A stretch of DNA of 64,000 nucleotides from Areca catechu (Eukaryota; Streptophyta; Magnoliopsida; Arecales; Arecaceae). The notes under the pieces were generated by a model that made no database searches, had not been told where the DNA came from, and saw only the letters and a program-made list of their open reading frames with translations. The stretch is taken from contig CM038038.1 of the NCBI GenBank assembly GCA_021397845.1, forward strand, positions 58,274,748-58,338,747. Reading direction: 5' to 3'. Shown here piece by piece: positions 11,850 to 23,096 of this stretch; the first letter of the stretch is position 1; each line of letters starts with the position of its first letter. The translations under genes and the position numbers were made by a program.

Positions 11850-13125
11850 CCCCAAGGTGGGGTCCACCTCGGCTGAAGTCAAGCCCTGCTCCCGCTCCTC
11901 CACCAGGTGGCACCCCCAGCTAAGGCCCACCTCAGCCGAAGTCGAGCCCGCTCATGCTCCTTCACAAGGTGGCACCCCCAGGTGGGATCCACCTCGATCG
12001 AAGTCAAGCCCGATCCTACTCCTTAGCCAAGTGGCAACCCTAGGTAGGGTCCACCTCGCCCGAAGTCAAACCCGCTCCTGCTCCTTCTCCAGGTGGCACC
12101 CCCAGGTGGGGTCCATCTTGGCCGAAGTCAAGCTTGCCTATGCTCCTTCGCCAAGTGGCACCCCCAGGTGGGGTCCACCATGATCGAAGTGGAGCTTGCC
12201 TCTGCTCCTTCGCCAGGTGGCGCCCCTAGGTGGGGTCCACCTTGGTTGAAGTTGAGCGTGCTACTGCTCCTTCTCCAAGTGGCACCCCCAAGTAGGGTCC
12301 ACCTCGATCGAAGTGGAGCTTGCCTTTGCTCCTTCACCAGGTGGCACCCCCAGGTGGGGCCCACCTCGATCGAAGTTGAGCCTGCTCCTGCTCATTCGCT
12401 AGGTGGCATCCCCAGGTGGGGCCCACCTCGACCGAAGTTGAGCCTGCTCGACCGAGGTGGGGTCCACCTCGGTCGAAGTGGAGCTCGCTCCTGCTCCTTC
12501 GCCAGGTGGCATCCCTAGGTGGGGTCCACCTCGGTCCAAGTTGAGCACGCTCCTGCTCCTTCACCAGGTGGCACCCCCAAGTGGGGTCCGCCTCGACCAA
12601 AGTGGAGCCTGCTCTACTCCTTCGCCAGGTGGCACCCCTAGATGGGGTCCACCTCAATCGAAGTGGAGCTTGCCTCTGCTCCTTCTCCAGGTGGCACCCC
12701 AAGGTGGGGTCCACCTCTGTCGAAATCGAGCCTGCCTCTACTCCTTCACCAGGTGGCACCCCGAGGTGGGGTCCACCTCGGTCGAAGTCGAGCCTGCTCC
12801 TGCTCCTTCACCAGGTGGCACCCCTAAGTGGGGTGGTGGCACCCCTAAGTGGGGTCCACCTCGATCGAAGTCGAGCCTTTCTCTTGCTCCTTTGCTAGGT
12901 GGCACCCCCATGTGGGGTCCACTTTGGCCGAAGTCGAGCCTGCTCTTGCTCCTTTGCCAGATGGCACCCCCAAGTGGGGTCCACCGTGATCGAAGTCGAG
13001 CCTTGCTCTTGCTCCTTCGCCAGGTGGCACCCCCAGGCGAGGTCCACCTCGACCGAATTAGAGCCTTGATCTTGCTCCTTCGCTAGGTGGCACCCCCAAG
13101 CGGGGTCCACCTCGGTCAAAGTCGA
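11850..13125 (+). repeat. 61-62 bp tandem array in Tat2 5' LTR, about 21 units
   Basis: Units share the core GTGGCACCCC(C/A)AGGTGGGGTCCACCTCG, then a GAAGT.GAGC..GCTC..GCTCCTTC stretch. I count about 21 units by the GTCCACC landmark, spaced mostly 61-62 bp, with one partial unit near 12445 and a short local duplication near 12832. Each core is a near-palindrome (GGTGG.ACCCC against GGGGT.CACC) able to form a hairpin. Stop codons are rare in every frame, so spurious long ORFs appear here; none is a gene. Confidence 0.9.
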
Positions 13126-13558
13126 GCTCCCTCTTTGGAAGCGTCAGGAAGGACGGAGGCGTCAACCCCAAGATCACCGCCCAAGCAGACGCACGCAGTG
13201 CGGCACGCCCAGTACGGCATCCCCAAACCTGTAATGGTGCATGTAACCTCGTTTACACCAATTTGGAATAAGCACCCTAATAGAGATGTCAGATCCTACG
13301 GTCGACCATCTTAGATCCCCTGAAGAAGGAGGCCATGTACAGGATCGCAGACCCAAGGACGGTCATGCCTAGATCGAGGCCCTGCCTAATTTCTCCCTCC
13401 ATGACAACACACCGGGCGAAGCATATTCACAACTTAACTCCCAACCATATGAAAAAGTGACCTCGAGTGGGGGGGGGGGGGGGGGGCAGCCGACGGACAC
13501 CATTGACCCCTGAGTCCTCCAGTGAGGGCGAGGGGAGGCATAGAAGCAATGGGCGATC

Positions 13559-13565
13559 TATAAAG
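13559..13565 (+). promoter_or_regulatory. Candidate TATA box in Tat2 5' LTR
   Basis: TATAAAG lies downstream of the repeat array and about 410 bp before the LTR end. The 3' LTR has TACAAAG at the same place (near 31230). This would place the 61-bp array in U3, where enhancers usually lie. Low certainty: only the motif supports it. Confidence 0.3.
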
Positions 13566-13976
13566 GCATGAATGAGCAAAGAAGAAGGTAAGCGACCAGA
13601 GGTAACGAAAAGTGTGCAAGCACACAAAGTAGCGAGACAAGTAACTTGAGGTAGGCAGCTCTTAGGAGATCCTCGGAGCGAGTCTCCACGAGCACAGATG
13701 CCACAACTTGAGCATCGTCCCCCTCATTCTCTCCAACTCAACCCTTTATTAGAAAAAGCTCCTCTAAGTATGGTGACCCAAGTGGGATCCGCCTTTAGGG
13801 ATCTGTTCTGCTTTGCCGTCCGCTAACTTGACCGTCGGAGTGCCCCCGCCGGGATCCCCAGCCCGTGTCTCTAACTCTATTTTGTAGGTTCGGAAACTCC
13901 AAGATTTTGAGGTAAAGGGGCAAACATCCAGTGCCACCTCATAGCTGCAAGCCACGACGGTAAGGCCGGCAACAGA

Positions 13977-13996
13977 TTGGCGCACCAGGTAGGGGG
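13977..13996 (+). promoter_or_regulatory. Tat2 primer binding site
   Basis: TTGGCGCACCAGGTAGGGG starts two bases after the 5' LTR. TGGCGC-type sites are usual in plant Tat elements; the tRNA species cannot be assigned safely from sequence alone. Confidence 0.55.
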
Positions 13997-14056
13997 GAGA
14001 AAGCCCTTGTACAAACAAGCCCTGCCCACGAGCTTGGGAATAGCTTTACTCAAAGC

Positions 14057-15560
14057 ATGGTGGTGGCTCGCAGACGCGAAGCTTCCACTAGCCGAGCAGG
14101 AGATGTGCCCTCTCCCCCAAGTCGACGCAGCCCAGAGAGAGAACTCCCCACTCCTCCTCAGCTGCCCTCGATAGATGGCCAGTACGCTACACTCGTCCAG
14201 CAGATGCAGATGCTGACCACGGTCGTGAGGCAGTTGCAGCATCAGTAGCGCTCTCTGGTCACTCAGCCCCAGCTAGGAACCCCGACGGCCCAAGCCACGG
14301 GCCCCCATGGAAGCCTGCACTCCATCCAAGGTAAGTTGTCCCATCCACGAGCCATAACCAACCCCCGCGGGAGTCACCAGACCCCAGTAAAAAGGAATCA
14401 CACCGGGTCGGCAGACCACGAGAGCCGATCCCCGGTGGACAATAATGCTGTCACCAAGCGCAGCAAGCACCACCGAGGCAAGGCTCCCCACCACGACCTG
14501 TCAACCCCTTCTTCTCCAGTGGCCTCAGTGGAAGGTTCCACTAATGAGGCCATCAGGTGCCTGGCTGAAAGGTGCCTAGAAGAACAAGAGTGCAAGCTGG
14601 TGGAGCTCTCCCACTAGTTCGCCAACATACAAGGCTCCCCAAGGGAGCTAGTGGGCTACAATGCCTGACCTCCCTTCTCCTAAGAAATCCAAGAGGAATC
14701 GGTTTCGAGTCAGTTCCGCATGCCCCAGGTGGATCCCTATGACAGAACCACCAACCCCCTAGACCACCTGGAGAGCTATAAGGCTCTCATGAGAGTCCAG
14801 GGGGTGACAGACGCCCTCCTGTGCATTGCCTTTCTGACCACCCTTTGGAAAGCTGCTCGAGTCTAGTTCACCCGCCTCGAGCTCGAAAGCATCAACTCCT
14901 TCTAGCAGCTAGAGAGGAGGTTCGTGGCCCACTTCAAAGCCTGTCGAAAGGTACCATGGGAGGTGGATAGCCTCTTCTCTATCTGGCAGCAAGATCATGA
15001 GCTCCTACGGGACTATGTAACCCGCTTCAAAACTACTGCCCTGGAGATATACGTTTGGATGAGCCCGTCGCCATGCTGGCATTAAAGCGAGGGCTCAGGA
15101 CCTCCCGCCTAACATATTCCTTGGACAAGAAGCCATCCAAGATGTACTCTAAACTCCTCCTTCGCATCCATAAGTACATTCGTGCCGAGGAGGCTTACCG
15201 TACCAGGAGAGAATTAGACAGGAAGCCTTTGAAAAAGCCTACCCCAAGGGATATGCCTGGGATACGGAAACCCGGGCTACCTGCAGACTTTCGATCAGGA
15301 CCGAAGCCGAAGAATGGTCCTGTCCCCAAGCAGACCTTCACTCCTCTCCTCGCTCCGAGGTTTAAGATTCTTATAGAGATTGAGGGTGAGCAATACCTTC
15401 ACTGACCTCCTGTGTAGAGGTCGAGAAGCAGTCGTGACAAGATGAAGTACTGCCAAATCCATCGTGACCATGGTCATGACACTGAGGAGTGCCGTAATCT
15501 GAAGAGGGAGATTGAGGACCAAATCAGGAGGGGCTACCTCAGGAATTTCATGAGGAATGA
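14057..15560 (+). pseudogene. Tat2 gag remnant
   Basis: Starts with MVVARRREASTSRAGD at 14057. The retrotransposon gag domain is visible from about 14720 (MPQVDPYDRTTNPLDHLES, then YKALMRVQGVTDALL and RRFVAHFKACRKVPWE), followed near 15000 by HELLRDYVTRFKTTALEIY. A basic, proline-rich linker precedes a Cys/His motif at about 15445-15500 (KYCQIHRDHGHDTEEC), typical of Tat gag. Stops interrupt it at 14246, 14615, 14666 and several later points, some in places where a tryptophan or glutamine is usual. It would have formed the particle shell. Confidence 0.8.
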
Positions 15561-15699
15561 GGCTCTGGTAGAGGATCAACTACTTGCAGCCCTTCCCCCT
15601 ATTCCTGCAGTCGACAATCGCCCCACAGAGAAACCTGTGGGTATGATCTCTTGGGGAATAGGGCGTGCATCGAAGAGAGCCCGGGAGGGAGGAGATATG

Positions 15700-18600
15700 G
15701 AAAATGTACTCTCCTTTGCGAAGGGGAAGGGAGGTGAGCAAGAAAATGTAAATAATGATGCTATTATGGTCAAGATGACCATCGCCAAGCATCTTGTACA
15801 CCGTATTATGGTTGATAGTGGGAGCTCCACGGACGTGCTTTTTTACGATGCTTTCTCTCGGATGAACTTTTCTCATGATCAGCTAAGGCTAGTGCACACC
15901 CATCTCGTGGATTTCACCAGAGTCAAGGGAGAAATCACCCTTCCTGTCATAGCTGGGACTCCATCCCGGTAGAGTACAGTCATGATGACTTTCACCGTCA
16001 TCAGACTCCTGTCACCATATAATGCCATCTTGGGCTGCCCTGGGCTCAACCTACTTGATGCAGTCATTTCCACCAAGAGATTGTTGGTGCAGTTCCCAAC
16101 CCCTTATGATGTAAGGGAGGTGCGAGGGGCAGCTCAACCCATCCTGTATTGCTTGCAGGCTATCCCAAGAGCCCAGAGTGCTAAGCTCGACTCTGACATC
16201 GATGACCTTGACCAAAGGGTGCAAGACCTTAGGGGTGGCCCCATCGAATTCCTGTTGACATACCCTCTTGGCTCGGACCCATTGAAGACGGTGCAAATAG
16301 GGGCCTAACTCTCGGAAGACGAGCAGGCTCGCTTGCTAAGTTTTCTTTGGGCGAATGCGGATATGTTCACCTGGTCTGCAGTGGATATGCCAGGTATCCC
16401 CCCAGATGTCATCACCTATTAGTTAAAGATTGATCCGAGGTGCCGCCCAGTTTGGTAGAAGAAGAGAGTTTTGCTACAGAGAGGCAGAAGGCGATCAACG
16501 ACGAGGTGGAGAAGCTCCTCACTACTGACTTTGTCCGTGAAGTGCAGTATCCCAGCTGGCTGGCGAACGTGGTGATGGTCAAGAAGAATAATGGAAAGTG
16601 ATGGATCTGTGTGAACTATACCAACCTTAACTGTGCTTGCCCAAAAGACTACTTCCCCCTTCCAAAGATTGACCAGCTCATGGATGCCACTTTGGGGCAC
16701 CACCTCCTCTCCTTCATGGATGCATTCTCTGGGTATAATTAGATCCAGATGCATCCAGAGGATGAGGAGCATACCGCCTTCATCACGGACCATGGGACAT
16801 ACTGCTACAAGATGATGCCCTTCGGTCTGAAAAATGCTGGTGCCATATACCAGCGATTGGTTAATAGGTCTTCAAAGACCAAATTGGCTGCAACATGCAG
16901 GTGTATGTGGATGACATGCTCGTGATGAGCAAGCCAACCTTGGACCATGTCGATGACCTGACAGAGACCTTCCGTAACCTTCGCCTCCACCAAATGAAGT
17001 TAAACCCGACGAAGTGCACTTTTGGTATGGTGGCGGGGAAGTTCCTTGGCTTCATGGTATCCCAAAGAGGGATTGAAGCCAACCCAGAGAAGGTCAGAGC
17101 GATTCTTGACATGGAGCAACCCACCTCCAAGAAGCAAGTCCAGTGACTCACCGGCCGGATAGCAGCCCTGAGCCAGTTCATCTCATGATCTGCCGATCGT
17201 TGCTAGCCCTTCTTCAAGGTACTGAGGAAGATGCACGACTTTGCTTGGATGAAGGAGTGCCAAGAGGCATTCGAGGAGCTAAAGAAGACCCTAGCATCAC
17301 CACCACTGCTCTCCTGGCTAGAGGAGGGAGAAGAGTTCCTCTTGTATATGAAGGTCACTCCAGAGGTCGTCAGCTCGATCCTGGTCCAAACGAATGATGG
17401 AGGGATCCAGAGACCTATATACTATATAAGCAAGCTTCTCCGTGATGCCGAGCTCAGGTATTCTCGATTCGAGAAGTTAATTTTTTCACTCATTGTGTCT
17501 GCCCAGTGCCTCAGGCCTTACTTCCAAGCACACCCGATTGCAGTCTTGATGGATCAACCGCTAAAGGCCATGCTCAGCCGACCCGACCATCCAGATGACT
17601 AGCGAAGTGGGTGCTGAAACTCAGTGAGTTCGACATTGCCTACCAGTCGAGGTCATCCATGAAGGTACAGGTACTGGTTGACTTTTAGTTGAGTGTGCAG
17701 GCCTGGACGAGGGGCCAGAAGAGAGGCCCCAGAATCAATAATCAAGACCTGAACCGGAGGAGGACATCTGGGTCCTACATGTGCACGGAGCGTCCAACAT
17801 GGAAGTGGAGTCGAACTCATCCTTGCTAATAGCGAGGGAGTCATCACTGAGTACATGCTCCACCTCCAGTTCATCACCACCAATAACCAGGCGGAGTATG
17901 AAGCGCTCCTCGCGGGACTGAGAGTCTCCCGCGAACTGGGCGTGACCAACTTGAAGGTCTTCACCGACTCACATTTGGTGGTCAGACAGGTCCCAGGCGA
18001 GTTTGAGGCTCGAGACCCTCAAATGTCAAAGAACCTGGACTTGGTACGTGCAAGTGTAGTAGGTTTTAAGTGCTTCAGCCTCTCCCACATTCCACGTGGA
18101 GAAAATGCTCATGCTGATGCCCTCTCCTGGTTGGCAACCTTGCCAGACTCATCATTGGGTCATGCCCACATCGAACATCTTTAGGCCCCAAGCTATGAAG
18201 CCCCCAAAGAAATCTAACAGGTCACCCCAGAGCCCAGCTGGATGGACAAGTACATCAAATACATAACAGATGGTACTTTGTCAGAGGATTAGATAGAGGC
18301 CAGTCTCATCAAAAGGAAGGCCGCGTGCTTTGTGCTAATGGACGGATTGCTCTATCGGAGGTCCTACTCCTATCCGCTCCTTAAATGTTTGAGACCCACG
18401 GAGGTAGCAGTCGTTCTCTAGGAGATACATGAAGGCCTCTGTGGAAATCATATGGCGGGCAAAACTCTGGCATACATGGCCCTCCGTCAGGGATACCTCT
18501 GGGAAACGATGAGGGAGGACGTAGCCAACTTTGTCAAGAGGTGTGACCACTTCCAGTGTCACGCTATCGTGCAACGCCAGCCGGCCATGCTGCTCTCCCA

Positions 18601-19471
18601 GCTCTCCACCCCCTGGCCGTTTGCCTAGTAGGGCATGGATATCCTCGATCCCTTTCCTCCTGCATCCGGGCAGCATAGGTTCCTGATAGTCGCCATCGAC
18701 TATTTTATGAAATGGGTCGAAGCTGAGCCATTGGTCCGGATCATGAAGGCAAATGTCAGTAAGTTCTTCTAGAAATCAATCATATGCTGCTTTGGACTTC
18801 CTCACACCATCATCATCGATAACAGACGGCAGTTCGACAATCGGGAGTTTGAAGCATTCTGCGATGACCTCGGCATCTGCCATCACTTCACCTCAGTAGC
18901 GCACCCTCAAACCAATGGGGAGGCCGAGGTGACTAACCGAACCATCCTTCAAGGGCTCTGAACCAGGTTGGATCAAGTCAAGGGTAGATGGACTAAAGAA
19001 CTTTTCAGTGTCCTATGGGCGTACCACACAATGCCAAGGACAGCCATGGATGAAACTCCATTCAACCTCGTCTTCGGTGCAGAAGCAGTGATTCCTATAG
19101 AACTCAGCCTGCCAACACTATGGGTAGAGTAGTATGACGAGACCGAGAACCCAGCATGGCTTCTGCTTAATCTAGATCTACTCGAAGAAACGAGGGACAA
19201 GGCTCGGGTCCAAATGGTAGCTTATCGGCAATGAGTGGCTAGGTACTACAACTTTAGGGTGAGGCCAAAGTCCTTCCGACTAGGAGACTTGGTGCTGTGA
19301 TGGGTGGAAGCCTCCCAACCTTGAGAGTGTGGTAAGCTCTCTCCGAACTGGGAAGGCCCTTATAGGGTGGTCGAAGCTCTCCCTCACGACACCTAATATC
19401 TTGTCGAGCTCGATGGGGCACGATTTTCATGGACGTGGAATGCCGCAAATCTAAGGATGTATTACCAATGA
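15700..19471 (+). pseudogene. Tat2 pol remnant: PR, RT, RNase H, archaeal-type RNase H, integrase
   Basis: Protease with the VDSGSSTDVLFYDAF active site near 15809, and PYNAILGCPGLN near 16015. RT is in broken frames from about 16320, with the catalytic YVDD intact at 16904-16915. RNase H-like domain 17231-17602 (RPIYYISKLLRDAELRYS). A second, archaeal-type RNase H lies at about 17750-18184 (TTNNQAEYEALLAGLRVSRE, FTDSHLVVRQV, RGENAHADALS), diagnostic of Tat. Integrase 18400-19471: a zinc-finger C..C part (RCDHFQCHA), the three acidic landmarks (GMDILDPF, IIIDNRRQF, NGEAEVTN) and a GPY end (GKLSPNWEGPYRVVE). Stops such as 16456-16458, 16740-16742, 18626-18631 (two in a row) and 18770-18772 inactivate it. 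Confidence 0.88.
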
Positions 19472-19616
19472 TGTAAAACTTTCTAAACATTAATGATAAA
19501 ATTCTTTCGGGTACAATGTTTGTCTCTATCTCATAGGACCATCATCGTCTGGCCTTGGATCGAGTGACCAGAGACAAGATGGAGGTCCCTCATGCAATTT
19601 GCATGAAGTGCCAAAA

Positions 19617-20009
19617 GCCCGGAGTTCAATTCGGATGGAAGCCCGAAACCTAGTTCTGGCATAAAGCCTGGAGTTTAGTGGATGGAAGCCCGAAACCCAG
19701 TTCTGACACAAAGCCCGGAGTTCAGTCTAGATGGAAGCCCGGAATCCAGTTCTGGCACAAAGCTCGGAGTTCAATCCGGTTAGAAGCCCAGAACCCAGTT
19801 CCGGCATGAGGCTTGGAGTTCAGTCGGGATGAAAGCCCGGAACCCAGTTCCGGCATGAGGCCCGGAGTTCAGTATGGATGAAAGCCCGAAACTCAGTTCT
19901 GGTGCAAGGCTCGGAGTTCAATCCGGATGAAAGCCTGGAACCCAGTTCTGGCATGAGGCCCAGAGTTCAGCCCGAATGAAGGCATGGAACCCAGTTCTGA
20001 TCATAAAAG
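19617..20009 (+). repeat. 49-bp tandem array, 8 units, between Tat2 pol and antisense ORF
   Basis: Units begin GCCCGGAGTTCA and end CCCAGTTCTGGCA.AA/GAG. Eight diverged copies of 47-51 bp follow each other without a gap. The neighbouring spacers, 19472-19616 and 20010-20357, show no gene; a GA-rich stretch with no ORF of note joins the array to the end of the antisense gene. Confidence 0.85.
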
Positions 20010-20357
20010 CCCCAGCACCAGATACTCATGAAGTCCAAGCCGGAAGCTCCAAGAGCTTCACGTTGAAGCCTGGAGGCCTCTTGAACCTGATTTCTCGCCA
20101 TGAGTCAGAGTCGAACTTTAACTCAAAGTTGCAAGCTCAACTTCGACAAGAAACAAGAAGTCTCAAACCAGCCATCCACAAGGAGCAAAACTAGGAATCA
20201 GGATAGGAGCGACAAGATGTGAAAAGAAGGAATTTCATTGCTAAGTGTAAGGTTTTTACAAGATGAAAGGGACCCCGACATGATGGGGACCCCAAGAGAA
20301 CAAAAAAGAAAGAAAAACCCTACACTAGAATGCAAAATACGAGACTCAAGGAAAACA

Positions 20358-22587
20358 CTAGATCGACGGCTCCGTCCCCGGTTGGGTAGCCTCTGCATCA
20401 CTGGTCGCTTGCTCAGCTGGCCACTCGATGACCACCTCATCAGTCGCTCCCTATGCTGCAGGCTCCTCAAGTTGCTCCCTGGGTCTGCCAATGACGAGGC
20501 CTCCCAAGTCCAGCTCGAGGAAGAGAAAGGCCATCTTCTTCCGACAGACGTCGAAGCCTTCCAAGAATGAGTCCATGGCAGCCTCGTGAACCTCATCCTT
20601 GAATTCCTAAGAGGCCCAAAAATTCAGCATGGCCTCCAGAGCTTCCCTTTGGGTAGCCTCCAGCAGCCTCGAGACATAAGAAGTCTTCTTCTGGGATGCC
20701 GCCAGCTCTGCCAGGACCTTCTTGACCCGACACTCCAATAACTAGGATCGTCCCTCTAGCCGAGAGATCTCCTCCACATCCTCATCAACACGGTGCTAAG
20801 TCGAGATTCTCTCCTCGAACCGGGAGGCCTCGAGGTCCCTAATGTGCCCTTCAATGTGAGCCAGGTCTCCTCGAAGAGCCCTATTGCTCTCCCTCAGCTC
20901 GTGGCCCTTCTCCATGAGATCCTTCATGTCAGTCACAAGTTTGCCCATCCTCCTCTCCTTTTTGGCCTCCTTCTTCGCCATAGAGGAGAGGAAGTGCCGA
21001 AGTAGGAGCACGTCAGTCCCGATCTGCATCAAAGATAAAGTTAGGGTTTCTAAAAGATCCAACTGAAACATTAAAAGGGAGAGCTAGGTATTTACCGTGA
21101 AGAGCAGGGGAAGGATCCCGAGCAAGGTAGCCAAGTAATCCCGGCCACCCCTCAGGCGGCGGTCCCTAGGCTGGGCTGCATACTCCATCATCCTTTCAGC
21201 CAAGCCCTGATCTCTAATGACGGAGGCATTTCCAGGAGTTCCCACTGGTGCTTGGTGGGGCTTGGAGGAGGGCTGCGTGGAGGTGCCTTCAGCGTGCGAA
21301 GACATGGGCTGCGGGGCCATTGCAACCATCATGGCCACCATCGGAGCACTGGATGCCATTACCGTCGGAGGAGGTGAGCACGCTGATTGCTCCTCCTCCC
21401 TGCCCCCATCAATGTCCATGATTTCTGGAGCGGGGGTTTGCTGCTGAGGTGGCCTGGGAGCTGGATCTGCCACCCTGGGCTCCGAAGTTGGAGTGGGCCT
21501 GGCCCTTTGATCCATCTCCACTCGGGGCCCTCTTCAATGCGGTCTCCTGGGCCCCGACTGAAGCACTTCTTTTCCGGGCTAACTCCAGTAGGCTGTCCAT
21601 GGAGAACTTCATCCCTGGAAAGAAAAAGATCAAAAGAAGGTCAGTAAAAAAAAGAAAAAAAAGAAAAGAAAAAAGAAAAAGAAAGGAGGCTTGGAGCCTC
21701 ACCAATCACCCGGATGGGGCTAATCCCTGCCTCGAACAAGATCTGCTCCAAGAGCAGGACTTCAAGGGAGGGAAGCTCGTCACTGAGTAACTGAGAAAAG
21801 ACCTCCCGGTAGGCCGGCACAACCTGGGCATTCCAGTTCAGGGAAGGGTCTGGCTCACTCCAGACCCAATCAACATCCCCGACCGAGGCAAAGAAGAACT
21901 GGTTCTTCCACCCCTTGATGGAGTGAGGAGATCGAACCAGAGGCACTTGGGCCAAGGGGAGAGGTACCAACACTTGTCATCGGTGGAGAATCGCTTCAGG
22001 GTAAACAGAGCCCTGAACAATAAAAAATGGGCAACGAACCCGTGGAAGTGACAAAACACAATGAAGGCAAAGATGACCCTGATGGCATTAGGAGCCAACT
22101 GGGCCGGGACAAGACAGAAGTTGTTCAGGAAGGAAAGGAAGAAAGGGTGAAGTGGAAAATGAAGACCTCCAGCAAGAAAGTCTTCGTAAAATGCTATGTG
22201 GCCAGGGCTGCTCGAGGTAACACGCTCCCCCAGTCTCGGGAGAGAGAGATGGATGGATTCCGAGACCCCGAACAAGTCCCAGATCGAAGAAAGATCTTCT
22301 CCAGTCATCGTCGAAGCGAAGCCGGAGGGACCAGAAGAAGCCTCTGCCATCGGAGGGATAGCGATAGAGACAGGAGGAAGAATAGGGGCAGGAGAAGGAA
22401 CCCTAGGGCGTCCGATAACTATACCATCGGGTGGTCGCCTCCGAAATTCAGAAGGAACATCCTTCATCGAGGAGGATGATGGAGTTCTTGGATGAGAGGG
22501 ACCTGCCTCGTTCGGATTGGTAGAAAAATGAGGATGTCGAGCCATTGAAAGAAGAAAGGAGGCTCGAGAGAAGGAAGAAGAAACCAC
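20358..22587 (-). pseudogene. Tat2 antisense ORF, three exons, putative gypsy-type transposon domain
   Basis: Exon 1 (22587-21703; likely start 22545, MARHPHFSTNPNEAG) holds the transposon domain (FYEDFLAGGLHFPLHPFF, VPAQLAPNAIRVIFAF), with a frameshift near 21970-21840. Intron 1 (21702-21615; GTGAGG...TTTCCAG, pyrimidine-rich) and intron 2 (21095-21024; GTAAAT...TGATGCAG) are GT-AG, and their removal keeps the frame across both junctions. Exon 2 (21614-21096) is Ala/Pro/Met-rich. Exon 3 (21023-20358) is a long coiled coil with KKEAKKERRMGKLVTDMKD and C-terminal FLEGFDVCRKKMAFLF. Exon 3 has at least three in-frame stops. The function of this protein family is unknown. Confidence 0.78.
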
Positions 22588-23002
22588 CAGGACTCACCTA
22601 CTGGTTTTGGAGAAGAAAGACACCTCCGAGGGAAGAAGAAGGATCGCTGCAACCACCGACAAGATGTGAGAAAATCAAAAGATCTCATTTCCGAAAAGTC
22701 CCCCTCTTTTCAAAAAACCAATCGACAACGACCGTACAGGATTTTTTTGCTCCAACCATCAGATGAGCGCCATGTGTGAAGGCGCCCACTGGCGATGCCT
22801 CGATTCACAGAAGGTCTCCTTGAGTCTGGTATGGCATAATTATAGCCCATCAAAATCGCGGACGTGGCACCTCCACATTGGACCTTGGGCGCGACATGCG
22901 AAGTGGCGATGATCATGGCAATAATTACATAAGATTTTTGTCCATCCACATCATCTTCGCATTAACTCCCCATATCCCAACCACAGTGCTTCAATGGGAC
23001 TT
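22588..23002. other. Tat2 region between antisense ORF and 3' LTR
   Basis: No ORF of note. On the minus strand a CTATAATTAT motif at about 22837-22846 lies some 250-300 bp upstream of the antisense ATG and is a weak promoter candidate. An AT-poor stretch follows up to the polypurine tract. Confidence 0.35.
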
Positions 23003-23014
23003 GGGAGTGGGGGG
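23003..23014 (+). promoter_or_regulatory. Tat2 polypurine tract
   Basis: GGGAGTGGGGGG lies 4 bp before the 3' LTR start at 23019, the expected plus-strand priming site. Confidence 0.8.
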
Positions 23015-23018
23015 CAAA

Positions 23019-23096
23019 TGATATGGCAAGATAGCTGACGTAGAGTACACCTCAAATCCAGCTGGCAACCAGATGGACAGATAGCGCCTCACCGAG
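23019..23096 (+). repeat. Tat2 3' LTR, first 78 bp
   Basis: Aligns with 11680-11757 of the 5' LTR. It ends at the F1 insertion; the last five bases, CCGAG, are the left target duplication. Confidence 0.9.

Larger units (their letters stand above)
11680..13974 (+). repeat. Tat2 5' LTR (2295 bp)
   Basis: Begins TGATGTGGCAAAATAGCTG and ends GGCCGGCAACA; the 3' LTR begins TGATATGGCAAGATAGCTG at 23019 and ends GGTCGGCAACA at 31646. The first 170 bp are followed by a 61-bp repeat array, then about 850 bp of unique R/U5-like sequence. A run of about 19 G (near 13470-13488) has only 6 G in the 3' LTR, a replication-slippage expansion. Confidence 0.9.

Noticed and set aside
12093..13086. Long open frames on both strands (up to about 209 codons) within the Tat2 LTR array
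   Set aside because: They arise because the 61-bp GC-rich unit lacks stops in most frames; frames slip with unit length, occur on both strands at once, and recur in the 3' LTR (29511-30827).
22027..22479. 150-codon plus-strand ORF in Tat2
   Set aside because: Opposite strand of antisense exon 1, which has the conserved domain; no family signature on the plus strand.
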